From: Prevotella sp.
GTDB taxonomy: Bacteria; Bacteroidota; Bacteroidia; Bacteroidales; Bacteroidaceae
DNA: 45,585 nucleotides
Reading direction: 5' to 3'
Assembly: GCA_017430675.1 (NCBI GenBank)
Contig: JAFRMM010000227.1
Location: forward strand, 1-45,585
This document shows positions 1 through 7,214 of the stretch, piece after piece. Positions within the stretch are counted from its first letter, which is position 1. Each line of letters starts with the position of its first letter. The notes under the pieces are model-generated. The model was not told the DNA's origin, searched no databases, and worked only from the letters and a program-made list of their open reading frames with translations. The translations under genes and the position numbers were made by a program.

Positions 1-207
1 GGCATTCACGTCAGGCAGCCGCTGTGCGCGGGCCGCCTCAATCCCTTTCTGAGCAAATTCTACGCTTATCTTCGTTTCCTGAAGAGTCTTGCTGTTGCTT
101 TCCACCAGTTGAAACAAGTCGTCAACTGTCATCCTGCGCTCACTCTGAGCCTTTGCCACCATCACAGTGGCTACAACCAACATGAGCGCTAAAAATCTCA
201 TGTTCAT
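1..207 (-). CDS. TolC-family outer membrane efflux protein, N-terminal part
   Basis: The gene runs off the left edge, so only its first 69 codons are present. The start codon at 207 is followed by a signal peptide (hydrophobic stretch FLALMLVVATVMVA ending near AKAQ), and the mature protein begins MTVDDLFQLVESNSKTL followed by EFAQKGIEAARAQRLPDVNA. That pattern, an early long helix and then the 'A...A.R.QRLPDV' segment, is typical of the first coiled-coil helix of TolC/OprM-type outer membrane factors, which form the exit duct of RND or ABC efflux pumps. A second ATG two codons downstream (201) is equally possible. A TACCTTTG box lies about 30 bases upstream (235-242). The family call rests on this short piece only. 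Confidence 0.65.
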   Translation of the reverse strand, partial: MNMRFLALMLVVATVMVAKAQSERRMTVDDLFQLVESNSKTLQETKISVEFAQKGIEAARAQRLPDVNA

Positions 208-234
208 ATATACCTATTTCTTCAAAATCGGCTG

Positions 235-242
235 CAAAGGTA
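235..242 (-). promoter_or_regulatory. Promoter -7 box for the TolC-like gene
   Basis: Read on the minus strand this is TACCTTTG, the Bacteroidetes -7 consensus (TAnnTTTG). It lies 28 bases upstream of the start codon. No clear TTG was seen about 20 bases further upstream. Confidence 0.6.
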
Positions 243-399
243 ATAATTAATTCCATAAGTTGTAACCTTCATATCGTCAATAATTAAGAAACATTAACTT
301 GTGGACAGTCTCTTTTGATGGGTTAAAATAAATTGCAGTCCGATAAAACTTGTGCGCTGATGCTTTGCTTCCCTTCATCTATCCATTTGGACAAAAACT

Positions 400-460
400 G
401 TAACCAGGCTGGTTACTGACAGTAACTCGGCTGGTTACAGTCAGTAACCAGCTTGGTTAC
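400..460. repeat. Three tandem 17-bp palindromes, 22-bp period
   Basis: Three dyad-symmetric units lie at 400-416 (GTAACCAGGCTGGTTAC), 422-438 (GTAACTCGGCTGGTTAC) and 444-460 (GTAACCAGCTTGGTTAC), separated by 5-base spacers TGACA and AGTCA. The 22-bp period places all sites on about the same helical face, as expected for cooperative binding of a dimeric repressor or activator. The array is in the gap between the TolC-like gene (minus) and the esterase-nitroreductase gene (plus). The rest of the 208-687 gap shows only the two promoters and no open frame I can support. Confidence 0.75.
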
Positions 461-654
461 AAAAATGACACATTACCACAAGACACTATGGATTGCCTCC
501 AAGAATCATTCGAAATTCCTGCCTAAAGTCACAAAAGGGGGCTTGCCAAACAGCCAAATCCGTAAATATGGGGAGAAGTACGTTTAGCGGACAGTAATAT
601 TAAAAAAACAGAAAAGATAACTATAGAAAGAATAGAAAACCGAAAAATAATTTG

Positions 655-662
655 TATCTTTG
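655..662 (+). promoter_or_regulatory. Promoter -7 box for the esterase-nitroreductase gene
   Basis: TATCTTTG, 25 bases before the chosen ATG at 688. It shows that the upstream in-frame ATG at 652 cannot be the start, because that codon precedes the promoter box. Confidence 0.65.
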
Positions 663-687
663 TAGTCGATTCATAAAACAGACTAAG

Positions 688-2778
688 ATGAAAAAGATGA
701 TGATTGCAACGCTGCTCTGCGCCCTCGCGGCCACGATGACGGCACAGGAGAAAAAGAGTTTGAATTTCGACGCCAATGCGGGCGTAAAGACCTCGATGGA
801 GTTGTACGACGGGACCAAGGTTCCCTATACGGCCTATGAGGGGCTGTTCTACGTGACGAACGTGGAGGACTCGGCCTATCAGACGATGAACGTCTATGTG
901 CCCGACGGGGCGACGCAGCAGACGCCTATCTTTCTGCGTACCTACGTGGGCGGCTACATGGCTTCAAAAGCCGGTCAGCCGCAGGCGGGCGATGCTACTG
1001 GCCGTGCGCTGAAGGAGGGCTACGTGGTGGTGATTCCCGGCACTCGCGGACGTAACTCGACGATTACGGCTGACAAGGCGTATGCCAAGTCGCATAAGGG
1101 CGTGAAGAAGGGGCAGACCATCTATACGGGTCGTGCGCCGAAGGCCATCCTCGACTTGAAGGCCGCCATCCGCTACCTGCGCCACTTCGACAAGGAGATG
1201 GTGGGCGATGCCGAGAAGATTATCACCGACGGCACGAGTGCTGGCGGTGCCATGTCGTCGCTGATGGGAGCCACGGGTAATCATCCCGACTACGAGCCGC
1301 TGCTCAAGGCGATGGGTACCGCTCAGGAGCGCGATGACGTGTTTGCCTCGGTGTGCTTCTGCCCCATCACCGACCTCGACCATGCCGACATGGCATACGA
1401 GTGGCTGTACAACGGCACCGACTCGCGGCAGCAGGGCAATCAGGACGTGCTCGCCGTGAGCAATGAACTGAAGGCGCAGTTCCCGGCTTACATCAACAGC
1501 CTCGGACTGAAGAAGCCCGACGGCACGCCGCTCACTGCCGACAACTATTTGGACTTCATCAAGCGCGAGATTACACGTGCGGCACAGATTGCCAAAAACG
1601 CTGGTGCCGACATTCCCGACAGCATCGGCTTCACGTTCAGTCAGGATGCTGGCTTCGGGGCACCTCCTATCAACGGCGGCATGACGGGTGGCATGAAACC
1701 ACAGGGCGACAGGAAGCCTGAAGGTGGTATGCCTCCGATGATGATGCGTCGTGGCGGCAAGAAGGCCGGCGAATACATCACCGACCTCGACATGCAGAAA
1801 TACCTGAACTACGTCGTATCGACCCAGCCGCTGAAGACCGCTCCCGCTTTCGACACGAAGAGTGTCTGCGGACAGAATGCCTCTGGCGAGAACGAGGAGT
1901 TTGGCGACCAGACGAGCAGTAGCGTAAACTTCACGGAATACGGTGCCGCAAAGACTGGCTCTGTGCTGACCGACGACATCCGTCAGAACGTGCGTCTGCT
2001 GAACCCGATGAACTTCATCGGCGACAAAGAGACCGACGTGGCTCCCCATTGGTATATCCGTCATGGAGCCCGCGACCGCGACACCTCATTCCCCATCCCC
2101 CTGAATCTCGCCCTTAAGTTACAGAATGCGGGCAAGGACGTAAATTACCTGCTGGCCTGGAACCGCCCGCACAGCGGCGACTACGCCCTCGACGAACTGT
2201 TTGAGTGGATTCGTGACATTACGACTCCAAAGAGCAGCGATGCCCAAGCCATCATCGACAACATCATGACACGCACCAGCATCCGCCAGTACACTGACGA
2301 GCCCGTCAGTCAGCAGTATGTTGAGACACTGCTGCGTGCAGGCATGGCTGCCCCTACCGCCGTCAACGCCCAGCCCTGGCACTTCGTTGCTATCACCGAC
2401 AAGGCCAAGTTAAAGGAACTGGCCGCCACCAACCGCCGGGGCAGCATGATAGAACAGGCCGCTCTGGCCATCGTCGTCTGCGGTAATATGGACAAGGCGA
2501 TGAAGGGTAAAGGTCAGGCCTATTGGATTCAGGACTGTTCAGCAGCCACGGAAAACATCCTTCTTGCTGCCCATGGACTCGGCCTCGGTGCTGTCTGGAC
2601 AGGACTCTATCCCATGGACGACCGTGTAGCCGCCGTTTCTAAGGTACTCCATCTGCCCCAGACCATCGTCCCCCTCTGTACCATCGTAATCGGACATCCA
2701 GCCGAGAATCCAGAGCCAAAGAATAAGTGGAAGTCTGAGAACGTGTCGTATAACGAATATGGCGGAAAGACAAGATAA
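688..2778 (+). CDS. Secreted tannase/feruloyl-esterase-like hydrolase fused to a nitroreductase domain
   Basis: A 696-aa two-domain protein. Residues 1-20 are a signal peptide ending TMTAQ. Residues about 21-510 resemble the alpha/beta-hydrolase of subtype B tannases: the nucleophile elbow GTSAGG is at 182-187 (Ser184), and HSGDY near residue 495 supplies a plausible catalytic His. Residues 324-358 form a linker rich in Met, Gly and Pro. Residues about 516-696 are a nitroreductase-family flavin domain (RTSIRQYTDEPV, then AAPTAVNAQPWHF, ending in LCTIVIGHPAE). The start at 688 was chosen because the signal peptide begins there and the promoter box ends at 662. The downstream gene overlaps its 3' end by 20 bases. 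The nitroreductase half presumably binds FMN, which is odd for an exported protein. Substrates are unknown; a role in plant phenolic ester metabolism is inference. Confidence 0.85.
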   Translation: MKKMMIATLLCALAATMTAQEKKSLNFDANAGVKTSMELYDGTKVPYTAYEGLFYVTNVEDSAYQTMNVYVPDGATQQTPIFLRTYVGGYMASKAGQPQAGDATGRALKEGYVVVIPGTRGRNSTITADKAYAKSHKGVKKGQTIYTGRAPKAILDLKAAIRYLRHFDKEMVGDAEKIITDGTSAGGAMSSLMGATGNHPDYEPLLKAMGTAQERDDVFASVCFCPITDLDHADMAYEWLYNGTDSRQQGNQDVLAVSNELKAQFPAYINSLGLKKPDGTPLTADNYLDFIKREITRAAQIAKNAGADIPDSIGFTFSQDAGFGAPPINGGMTGGMKPQGDRKPEGGMPPMMMRRGGKKAGEYITDLDMQKYLNYVVSTQPLKTAPAFDTKSVCGQNASGENEEFGDQTSSSVNFTEYGAAKTGSVLTDDIRQNVRLLNPMNFIGDKETDVAPHWYIRHGARDRDTSFPIPLNLALKLQNAGKDVNYLLAWNRPHSGDYALDELFEWIRDITTPKSSDAQAIIDNIMTRTSIRQYTDEPVSQQYVETLLRAGMAAPTAVNAQPWHFVAITDKAKLKELAATNRRGSMIEQAALAIVVCGNMDKAMKGKGQAYWIQDCSAATENILLAAHGLGLGAVWTGLYPMDDRVAAVSKVLHLPQTIVPLCTIVIGHPAENPEPKNKWKSENVSYNEYGGKTR

Positions 2779-3295
2779 ACCTAACGACTATAGTGTGGTG
2801 GATAGTTTTACAGAAGCATTATTAAGCGAAAAGACCGACAGAATACCAGACGAATACGACTGGTTTGCCCCACTTTTAGGCGACTGGGATTGTGATTATT
2901 TCGACGAGCCATCTGAAGGTCACAAACGCCATGTCAAGGGAGAATGGCTTTTCCGCAGGATATTAGAAGGCGCAGGCATACAAGACATATTCATTTTCCC
3001 GTCGAGAGCCACCAAAGAGACTGAGCCGCAACCCGACGGCGAATATGGATCATCGTTCAGGATGTTCAACAAAGCAGAAGGATATTACGATGTCGTATAT
3101 ACCTGCGACCATTCTATGAAACGGCTGTGTTTCACCAAACAGGGCGACAAACTCGTCGGGAAGGTTCTTTCCGAAGAAAACGCATATTGGATATTCTCAG
3201 ATATCACCGCCGACAGTTTCCATTGGGAAAATGTAAGACTTTATAATGATGGCGAGAGAAAGTTGGTATGTGAGATATTCGGGAGAAGACAATGA
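2759..3295 (+). CDS. Hypothetical protein (DUF1579-like lipocalin-type fold suspected)
   Basis: A soluble 178-aa protein without signal peptide or membrane segment. The middle reads PLLGDWDCDYFDE, then HVKGEWLFRRILEGAGIQDI and later GSSFRMFNKAEGYYDVVY: the 'G.W......G.....GEW.....L.G..IQD' rhythm seen in small DUF1579-type beta-barrel proteins with unknown ligands. The ATG overlaps the 3' end of the esterase-nitroreductase gene by 20 bases, so the two are co-transcribed and probably translationally coupled. The family link is my impression from the motif spacing only. Confidence 0.6.
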   Translation: MAERQDKPNDYSVVDSFTEALLSEKTDRIPDEYDWFAPLLGDWDCDYFDEPSEGHKRHVKGEWLFRRILEGAGIQDIFIFPSRATKETEPQPDGEYGSSFRMFNKAEGYYDVVYTCDHSMKRLCFTKQGDKLVGKVLSEENAYWIFSDITADSFHWENVRLYNDGERKLVCEIFGRRQ

Positions 3296-3510
3296 CCCTA
3301 ACCTACATCTTCCATCGTGCCAATACCCGGAATATGCAGATGATTCAGGGATTCGTGGATGGTAATGAAGCAGTCATCAAGCAGGTGAACCAATGAGCCT
3401 GGCAGTCTGCCATTGTCCTTATCCTTCTTCTCCTGCTCACTGCCTTCATGATTTGGCTGCTTATATCCTTTGGCAGTTACCTTTATTCCCTTATGATATC
3501 CATTGTTTAA
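3292..3510 (+). pseudogene. Decayed small ORF pair ending in a membrane segment
   Basis: An ATG at 3292 overlaps the stop of the preceding gene (ATGA) and opens a 34-codon frame ending at TGA 3394-3396. The same frame continues after that stop with AWQSAIVLILLLLLTAFMIW and a further hydrophobic stretch to TAA at 3508. This looks like a coding region with an internal stop, the second half carrying a transmembrane helix. I do not recognise the family. It could also be a chance open frame. From 3511 to 3660 I see nothing recognisable. Confidence 0.3.
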
Positions 3511-3660
3511 AGGCTTCCTTTTTTCTCAGCGTAGGCAATTTATTCTTTTGTTAATTTGTATATTGTCAGTGTGGGCAAGATAACCAATAGCAATAGCGTA
3601 ATCTCTACTAATACATATGACCTGAAATAGTCAAGCAATGTCTGGAACTACCATTACATA

Positions 3661-3690
3661 TACCTACTTCTTGCTAATCGCGTTTCATTA
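3661..3690. repeat. 30-bp sequence repeated exactly at 6558-6587 (copy A)
   Basis: Begins TACCTACTTC and ends GTTTCATTA. The identical 30 bases occur at 6558-6587. In both places the block is followed at the same distance by the palindromic promoter element described next, so the duplicated unit is about 105 bp long with the 3' part diverged. Confidence 0.85.
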
Positions 3691-3705
3691 GAGACACTGC
3701 ATATT

Positions 3706-3764
3706 CCGACGGTAAAACACTCAGTTTTGAGTATTGCACCGTCGGGATTTTCGTCGTATCTTTG
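3706..3764 (+). promoter_or_regulatory. Flavodoxin promoter with nested inverted-repeat operator (copy A)
   Basis: Outer arms CCGACGGT (3706-3713) and ACCGTCGG (3738-3745) enclose inner arms ACTCA and TGAGT (3719-3732). The right half overlaps the TTG of the -33 element (3734-3736), which is 20 bases from the -7 box TATCTTTG (3757-3764). A regulator bound here would sit directly on the promoter. The sister copy at 6602-6661 has a compensating T-A to C-G change in the arm. Confidence 0.7.
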
Positions 3765-3799
3765 CACCCAGAAATTTTAGCCATTTAGATAAGATAGAA

Positions 3800-4294
3800 A
3801 TGAACGCGACAATTGTAGTTTACGGTTCCTCGACAGGAACGTGCGAGGCTATCGCAGAAAAGATAGCCCAGAAGTTGGGTTGTGAGGCCATCAACGTGCA
3901 AGATCTCACAGCCGATGTGGTGAAGAACAACCAGAACCTGATCCTTGGCACCTCGACATGGGGTGCTGGCGAGTTGCAGGATGACTGGTACGACGGTCTG
4001 AAGGTGCTGCAGGGTGCCGACCTCTCAGGCAAGACCATCGCCCTTTTCGGCTGTGGCGACTGTGAGAGTTATAGTGACACCTTCGTGGGCGGCATCGGTG
4101 AGTTATATAACGGCATCAAGGCCAGTGGTGCCCGTTTCGTGGGAGCCGTAGATACCGACGGCTATACCTTCGATGACTCTGAGGCTGTCGTTGATGGTAA
4201 GTTCATCGGCCTGCCCCTCGACGATGTGAATGAGGACGACAAGACCGATACACGTATCGAAACTTGGATTGCCGAGATTTCACCTAATTTATAA
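3800..4294 (+). CDS. fldA: Flavodoxin
   Basis: A 164-aa long-chain-type flavodoxin, a soluble FMN protein that carries low-potential electrons and can replace ferredoxin when iron is scarce. The FMN phosphate loop is at residues 9-15 (GSSTGTC), the 50s loop reads STWGAGELQDDW, and the 90s loop contains ALFGCGDCESYSDTF, which holds the aromatic stacking residue. The start at 3800 was chosen because upstream codons in this frame overlap the promoter box at 3757-3764. The gene is followed by a DUF2023 gene after 11 bases, a pairing I recall from other Bacteroidetes. The palindromic promoter suggests regulation, perhaps by iron or redox state, though the regulator cannot be identified here. Confidence 0.95.
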   Translation: MNATIVVYGSSTGTCEAIAEKIAQKLGCEAINVQDLTADVVKNNQNLILGTSTWGAGELQDDWYDGLKVLQGADLSGKTIALFGCGDCESYSDTFVGGIGELYNGIKASGARFVGAVDTDGYTFDDSEAVVDGKFIGLPLDDVNEDDKTDTRIETWIAEISPNL

Positions 4295-4305
4295 ATAGTA
4301 GCCTT

Positions 4306-4674
4306 ATGAGACAGACCGAGATCATGCCAATGGAGATGAAAGTGCTGATGAATCACATCTACGAACTCCAAAAGGGAGTGCGCCAGATGGTGCTGTTCAC
4401 CTGTCCGAAGCAATATGAAGCCTGTGCCACCAAACGGCTTTGCAGTCAGAACATGGACTTCGTGTTACAACCTGCAGGTAAGAATAACCTGAACTTCTAT
4501 ATTGGTCGCAAGGAATGTCTCAATGCTATCCGCCTCATTGTCACCCGTCCGCTCAACGAACTGACGCCCGAGGAGGATTTTATCCTCGGCACCATGCTGG
4601 GCTATGACCTCTGTGCACAATGTGAACGCTATTGTGAGCGCAAATGCGGCAAATGCAAGAAGGTACAATCATGA
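4306..4674 (+). CDS. DUF2023 family protein next to flavodoxin
   Basis: A 122-aa soluble protein with two parts: an N-terminal region including HIYELQKGVRQMVLFTC and FYIGRKECLNAI, and a Cys-rich tail (LCAQCERYCERKCGKCKK) with cysteines spaced C-x2-C-x3-C-x3-C-x2-C. It starts 11 bases after the flavodoxin stop and surely belongs to the same transcript. DUF2023 proteins are repeatedly found beside flavodoxin genes. The Cys cluster could bind a metal or an iron-sulfur cluster, so a role in flavodoxin maturation or electron transfer is a reasonable guess. No function has been shown to my knowledge. Confidence 0.75.
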   Translation: MRQTEIMPMEMKVLMNHIYELQKGVRQMVLFTCPKQYEACATKRLCSQNMDFVLQPAGKNNLNFYIGRKECLNAIRLIVTRPLNELTPEEDFILGTMLGYDLCAQCERYCERKCGKCKKVQS

Positions 4675-4710
4675 TAATAAATCATAAAGTATTTGTTTAG
4701 TTTAGTTAGC

Positions 4711-4734
4711 AAGGCTTGCCGTGAGGCAAGTCTT
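4711..4734. terminator. Hairpin after the flavodoxin/DUF2023 operon
   Basis: AAGGCTTGCC, loop GTGA, GGCAAGTCTT: a 10-bp stem with one G-T pair, 36 bases after the DUF2023 stop. No clean T-run follows, so it may be an attenuator or a small intergenic palindromic repeat rather than a canonical terminator. Its loop context (GCCT...CACG on the minus strand) resembles the palindromes found inside the genes at 5706-5752 and 9024-9041. Confidence 0.45.
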
Positions 4735-4764
4735 GCCATATAAGGACTTTTAATCATTAGAAAT

Positions 4765-5376
4765 ATGGGACTGTTAAAATCGCTTTTTACTAATTGCGCC
4801 CACCCGAAGGGACGGATGGGACGCGCTATGTTGAAGTTTATGAACCTCTGTCATGCACCGCTGACGAACTGGGGGCTAGGACTCGTTGATATTCAAGACG
4901 GCTGGACAATGCTCGACATCGGCTGTGGTGGCGGGGCAACGCTGAAACGGCTGCTTAAAAGGAGTAGGGACGCCCAAGTCTATGGCATCGACATCTCTGA
5001 GGAGAGCGTGGCAAAAGCCCGACAAATCAATGCTGATGTGCTTGACAAGCAGGTGTTCGTTCAACAAGGCTCAGCAGAGAAACTGCCTTACGAGGACGGG
5101 AAGTTCGACCTCGTGACGGCTGTAGAAACGGTCTATTTCTGGCCCGACTTACCCAACTGTATGCAGGAGGTACGCAGGGTGTTGAAGCCTGGAGGTCACT
5201 TCGCCATCATGGTCGAGGTAGTCGATACAGGCTCGAAATGGACGAGCGTTGTGGAGGGTATGACAGCCTACACGCCTGAGCAACTGAAGACTCTGCTCGA
5301 CGATGCAGGATTCACACAGACGGAAATCCATCGGAAGAAGCCATCGTATGCTACGATTCTTGGTGTAAAACCATAG
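4765..5376 (+). CDS. Class I SAM-dependent methyltransferase
   Basis: 203 aa. Motif I is LDIGCGGG at residues 50-57, followed by an acidic ribose-binding strand end (YGIDISEESVAKAR), the post-motif EKLPYEDGKFDLVTAVETVYFWPD and motif RVLKPGGHFAIM. These are the marks of the Methyltransf_11 family with a Rossmann fold. The Ala/Thr-rich SAM site is intact, so it should be active, but nothing reveals the substrate. It starts 90 bases after DUF2023 and behind a hairpin; no good promoter box was seen, so it may be read through from the flavodoxin promoter. Confidence 0.85.
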   Translation: MGLLKSLFTNCAHPKGRMGRAMLKFMNLCHAPLTNWGLGLVDIQDGWTMLDIGCGGGATLKRLLKRSRDAQVYGIDISEESVAKARQINADVLDKQVFVQQGSAEKLPYEDGKFDLVTAVETVYFWPDLPNCMQEVRRVLKPGGHFAIMVEVVDTGSKWTSVVEGMTAYTPEQLKTLLDDAGFTQTEIHRKKPSYATILGVKP

Positions 5377-5389
5377 AGGATTAATGTTT

Positions 5390-5423
5390 GCAACCAGGTT
5401 GCGACTCACTTATAGTACCTTTG
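5390..5423 (+). promoter_or_regulatory. Promoter box with adjacent palindrome
   Basis: The -7 box TACCTTTG is at 5416-5423, 28 bases before the next start codon. Just upstream, GCAACCAGGTTGC (5390-5402) is a perfect dyad with a one-base centre, placed where the -33 element should be. No TTG at the usual 20-base spacing was seen, so this promoter may depend on an activator bound at the palindrome. Confidence 0.55.
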
Positions 5424-5451
5424 CACCCAGAAATCAAACATAAGAATTAAT

Positions 5452-6189
5452 ATGGCAGACAAGATTAAGAAATCGTACAAGTTTAGCAAGAGTTTCTACG
5501 ATGATGCGATTACGCAGGGTAAATGGTGGAGTAAGTTGTATTTCAAACTGCTCTGGGGCGGTGTCGATGATAACGAGATTGCCCGCAGGGTGCTGAGTTG
5601 GATTCCTGATGACTTCTCAGGCAAGTTGCTTGATGTACCTGTAGGCACGGCTGTATTTACTAAGGAGAAGTATCGCCGTATGACCAAGGCTGCGACTGAG
5701 CGAGAACAGAGTCAAGCAGGCTTGAATTCTGTCGAGCGTGAGCAGGCTCGACCAGAGGTCAGGGCCGACATTACCTGTCTTGATTACAGTCAGGACATGT
5801 TGGAACAGGCAGAAAGCAGATTTCGTGGGGCTGGCATTACTAACATCAAGACGATGCAGGGTGATGTCGGCGCACTGCCTTTCGAGGACGGTACGTTCGA
5901 CAAAGTGCTCTGCATGAACGGTCTGCACGTGTTCCCCGCCAAGGAAAAGGCATACGCTGAGATTCTACGTACACTAAAGCCTGGCGGTGAACTATTGGCT
6001 TGCTTCTATATTGCTGGAGAACAAAAAGTTGCCGACTGGCTCGCCAATACTGTGATGACACGTATGGGTTGGTTCACACCGCCCTTCGATACGGCAAATG
6101 ACGTGCGCAACAGACTGGAACCATACTATGACATCATCGACTTCCACATAGAAGGTGCCATGCTTTATTTCAGAGCCAAGAAGAGATAA
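5452..6189 (+). CDS. Class I SAM-dependent methyltransferase with a palindromic in-frame insertion
   Basis: 245 aa. The SAM motif I is the variant LDVPVGTAVF (residues 60-69), followed by an acidic strand (CLDYSQDMLEQAE), then ALPFEDGTFDKVLCMNGLHVFP and TLKPGGELLACFYIAG. Between motif I and the LDYS strand lie about 25 extra, highly charged residues (roughly 80-104, including EREQSQAGLNSVEREQ) that are not expected in this fold. The DNA for this part consists of two adjacent hairpins (5706-5752). The insertion lies in a surface loop of the Rossmann fold, so the enzyme could still work. Substrate unknown. The following gene starts 8 bases after the stop and is probably co-transcribed. Confidence 0.85.
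   Translation: MADKIKKSYKFSKSFYDDAITQGKWWSKLYFKLLWGGVDDNEIARRVLSWIPDDFSGKLLDVPVGTAVFTKEKYRRMTKAATEREQSQAGLNSVEREQARPEVRADITCLDYSQDMLEQAESRFRGAGITNIKTMQGDVGALPFEDGTFDKVLCMNGLHVFPAKEKAYAEILRTLKPGGELLACFYIAGEQKVADWLANTVMTRMGWFTPPFDTANDVRNRLEPYYDIIDFHIEGAMLYFRAKKR
5706..5752. repeat. Two-hairpin palindromic element inside a methyltransferase gene
   Basis: Hairpin 1: ACAGA-G-TCAAGC, loop AG, GCTTGA-AT-TCTGT (5706-5732). Hairpin 2: GTCGAGC (5731-5737), 8-base loop, GCTCGAC (5746-5752). The reverse complement of hairpin 2 matches 9022-9041 in the nimA-like gene at 18 of 20 positions, and the second hairpin follows in the same order there. It keeps the reading frame open in both orientations. Confidence 0.75.
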
Positions 6190-6197
6190 TAAGAACA

Positions 6198-6464
6198 ATG
6201 AAATATACTTTGACAGACAGGCTGATGTGGTATTTCATGCAAGGCACATGCTATAAAGTCTTACGGACGGAACATCCTGAATGGGATTTTCACCAACTCC
6301 GTAAAGCAGCCAAGGAAAGGTTCCGCGATATTCTGACATCGACTCCCTCAATAGGCAGTTACCGTGAAAACAGCCTGAAGAAGAACCTCGTTGGTGGAAT
6401 GGTGTGGTTTGCGATTTATGAGACGGCCAAAGAGAGATACGGTATCCAGACGGGACATTCATAA
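6198..6464 (+). CDS. Small protein, possibly a truncated L-2-amino-thiazoline-4-carboxylate-hydrolase-like protein
   Basis: 88 aa, soluble. The segment FRDILTSTPSIGSYRENSLK followed by NLVGGMVWFAIYE resembles the N-terminal 'IP.IGG..N....N........IY' region of ATC-hydrolase-family proteins, which are usually around 200 aa, so this would be a 3'-truncated copy. In the 226 bases that follow I cannot find the missing part in any frame. It starts 8 bases after the methyltransferase stop and is probably in the same operon. It may instead be an intact small protein of unknown role; the family link is weak. Confidence 0.5.
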   Translation: MKYTLTDRLMWYFMQGTCYKVLRTEHPEWDFHQLRKAAKERFRDILTSTPSIGSYRENSLKKNLVGGMVWFAIYETAKERYGIQTGHS

Positions 6465-6557
6465 GCAAATAGGCATAAGGAAACATCGGCATAGAACACA
6501 CTGACCATGCTTGACATCCCTGCAGCCGACATACTGACTGCATCTGACATGGTATTA

Positions 6558-6587
6558 TACCTACTTCTTGCTAATCGCGTTTCATTA
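6558..6587. repeat. 30-bp sequence repeated exactly at 3661-3690 (copy B)
   Basis: Identical to the block at 3661-3690 and, as there, located just upstream of the palindromic promoter element. It indicates a segmental duplication of a promoter region about 2.9 kb apart. Confidence 0.85.
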
Positions 6588-6601
6588 AAAACTCTGCATA
6601 T

Positions 6602-6661
6602 CCCGACGGCAAAAACCTCAGTTTTGAGTATTGTGCCGTCGGGATTTTTGCCGTACCTTTG
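6602..6661 (+). promoter_or_regulatory. Promoter with nested inverted-repeat operator (copy B)
   Basis: Arms CCCGACGGC (6602-6610) and GCCGTCGGG (6635-6643) with inner CTCA/TGAG (6617-6627). The TTG at 6631-6633 is 20 bases from the -7 box TACCTTTG (6654-6661). It matches copy A at 3706-3764 except for changes that keep the arms complementary, which argues that dyad symmetry is selected. It drives the membrane protein gene starting at 6691. Confidence 0.7.
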
Positions 6662-6690
6662 CAACCGGAAATTTATAGTTATTTAAAGAT

Positions 6691-7074
6691 ATGGAAAGAA
6701 TACAAAAGATTGTGATGCTGTGGCTGCTGACCATCTGTGGTTTTGCCTGCCACTCTATTTGTGACGTGTTGCCTATCTTCTGGGGCAAGAATATGGCTGT
6801 TGCTGCCACCGACGGCAACGTGGATTATGGTATGATTGTCTTTATGATGACGCTTTCATTCCTGATTCCTGCCTGTGGTGTGCTTTGCATGCTGGTGAAA
6901 GCAAAGGCTGCGAAAGTCATCAATGCCGTGTTGGCTGTATTTATTGCTCTGTTCAACATCGCCCATGTCTGCATGGAATTGCCCTCTGATAATGCTGGGC
7001 AGTACATCGTTATGCCCATGATGATTGTCATCGGCATTATACTGGCATGGCATAGTATTAAATATGTCCTTTAA
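6691..7074 (+). CDS. Small four-helix membrane protein of unknown function
   Basis: 127 aa. Four hydrophobic segments are visible at about residues 5-30, 46-68, 72-92 and 105-125, with little outside the membrane. No catalytic or transport motif stands out and I do not recognise the family. Its promoter region is a diverged duplicate of the flavodoxin promoter, including the operator-like inverted repeat, so both units probably answer to the same regulator. A role in redox or iron-related stress would fit that link but is inference only. Confidence 0.75.
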   Translation: MERIQKIVMLWLLTICGFACHSICDVLPIFWGKNMAVAATDGNVDYGMIVFMMTLSFLIPACGVLCMLVKAKAAKVINAVLAVFIALFNIAHVCMELPSDNAGQYIVMPMMIVIGIILAWHSIKYVL

Positions 7075-7146
7075 ACTGCTACGAAGGGCGACTATACCGT
7101 CAACTTCAGAATCCAGAAACCACCCCTGAATCCTTTGCCGTTAAGT

Positions 7147-7168
7147 GTTACGTGTTACAAGTGTAACA
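7147..7168. promoter_or_regulatory. Operator-like 22-bp site, left copy
   Basis: GTTAC-GT-GTTACAAGTGTAACA contains the dyad TGTTAC-N4-GTAACA. The reverse complement of 7347-7368 matches it at 20 of 22 positions. Confidence 0.55.
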
Positions 7169-7214
7169 ACTAGGACTTGGGCAGTATCTTGCAGAAGTAG
7201 AGGCTGATTTTTCT

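Noticed and set aside
400..460. CRISPR-like or attachment-site repeat
   Set aside because: Spacers of 5 bp and dyad symmetry fit operators; no integrase or tRNA end is near.
964..2064. 366-codon open frame on the minus strand
   Set aside because: It is the antisense shadow of the GC-rich esterase gene; the composition (Arg, His, Leu rich) is not protein-like and it has no promoter.
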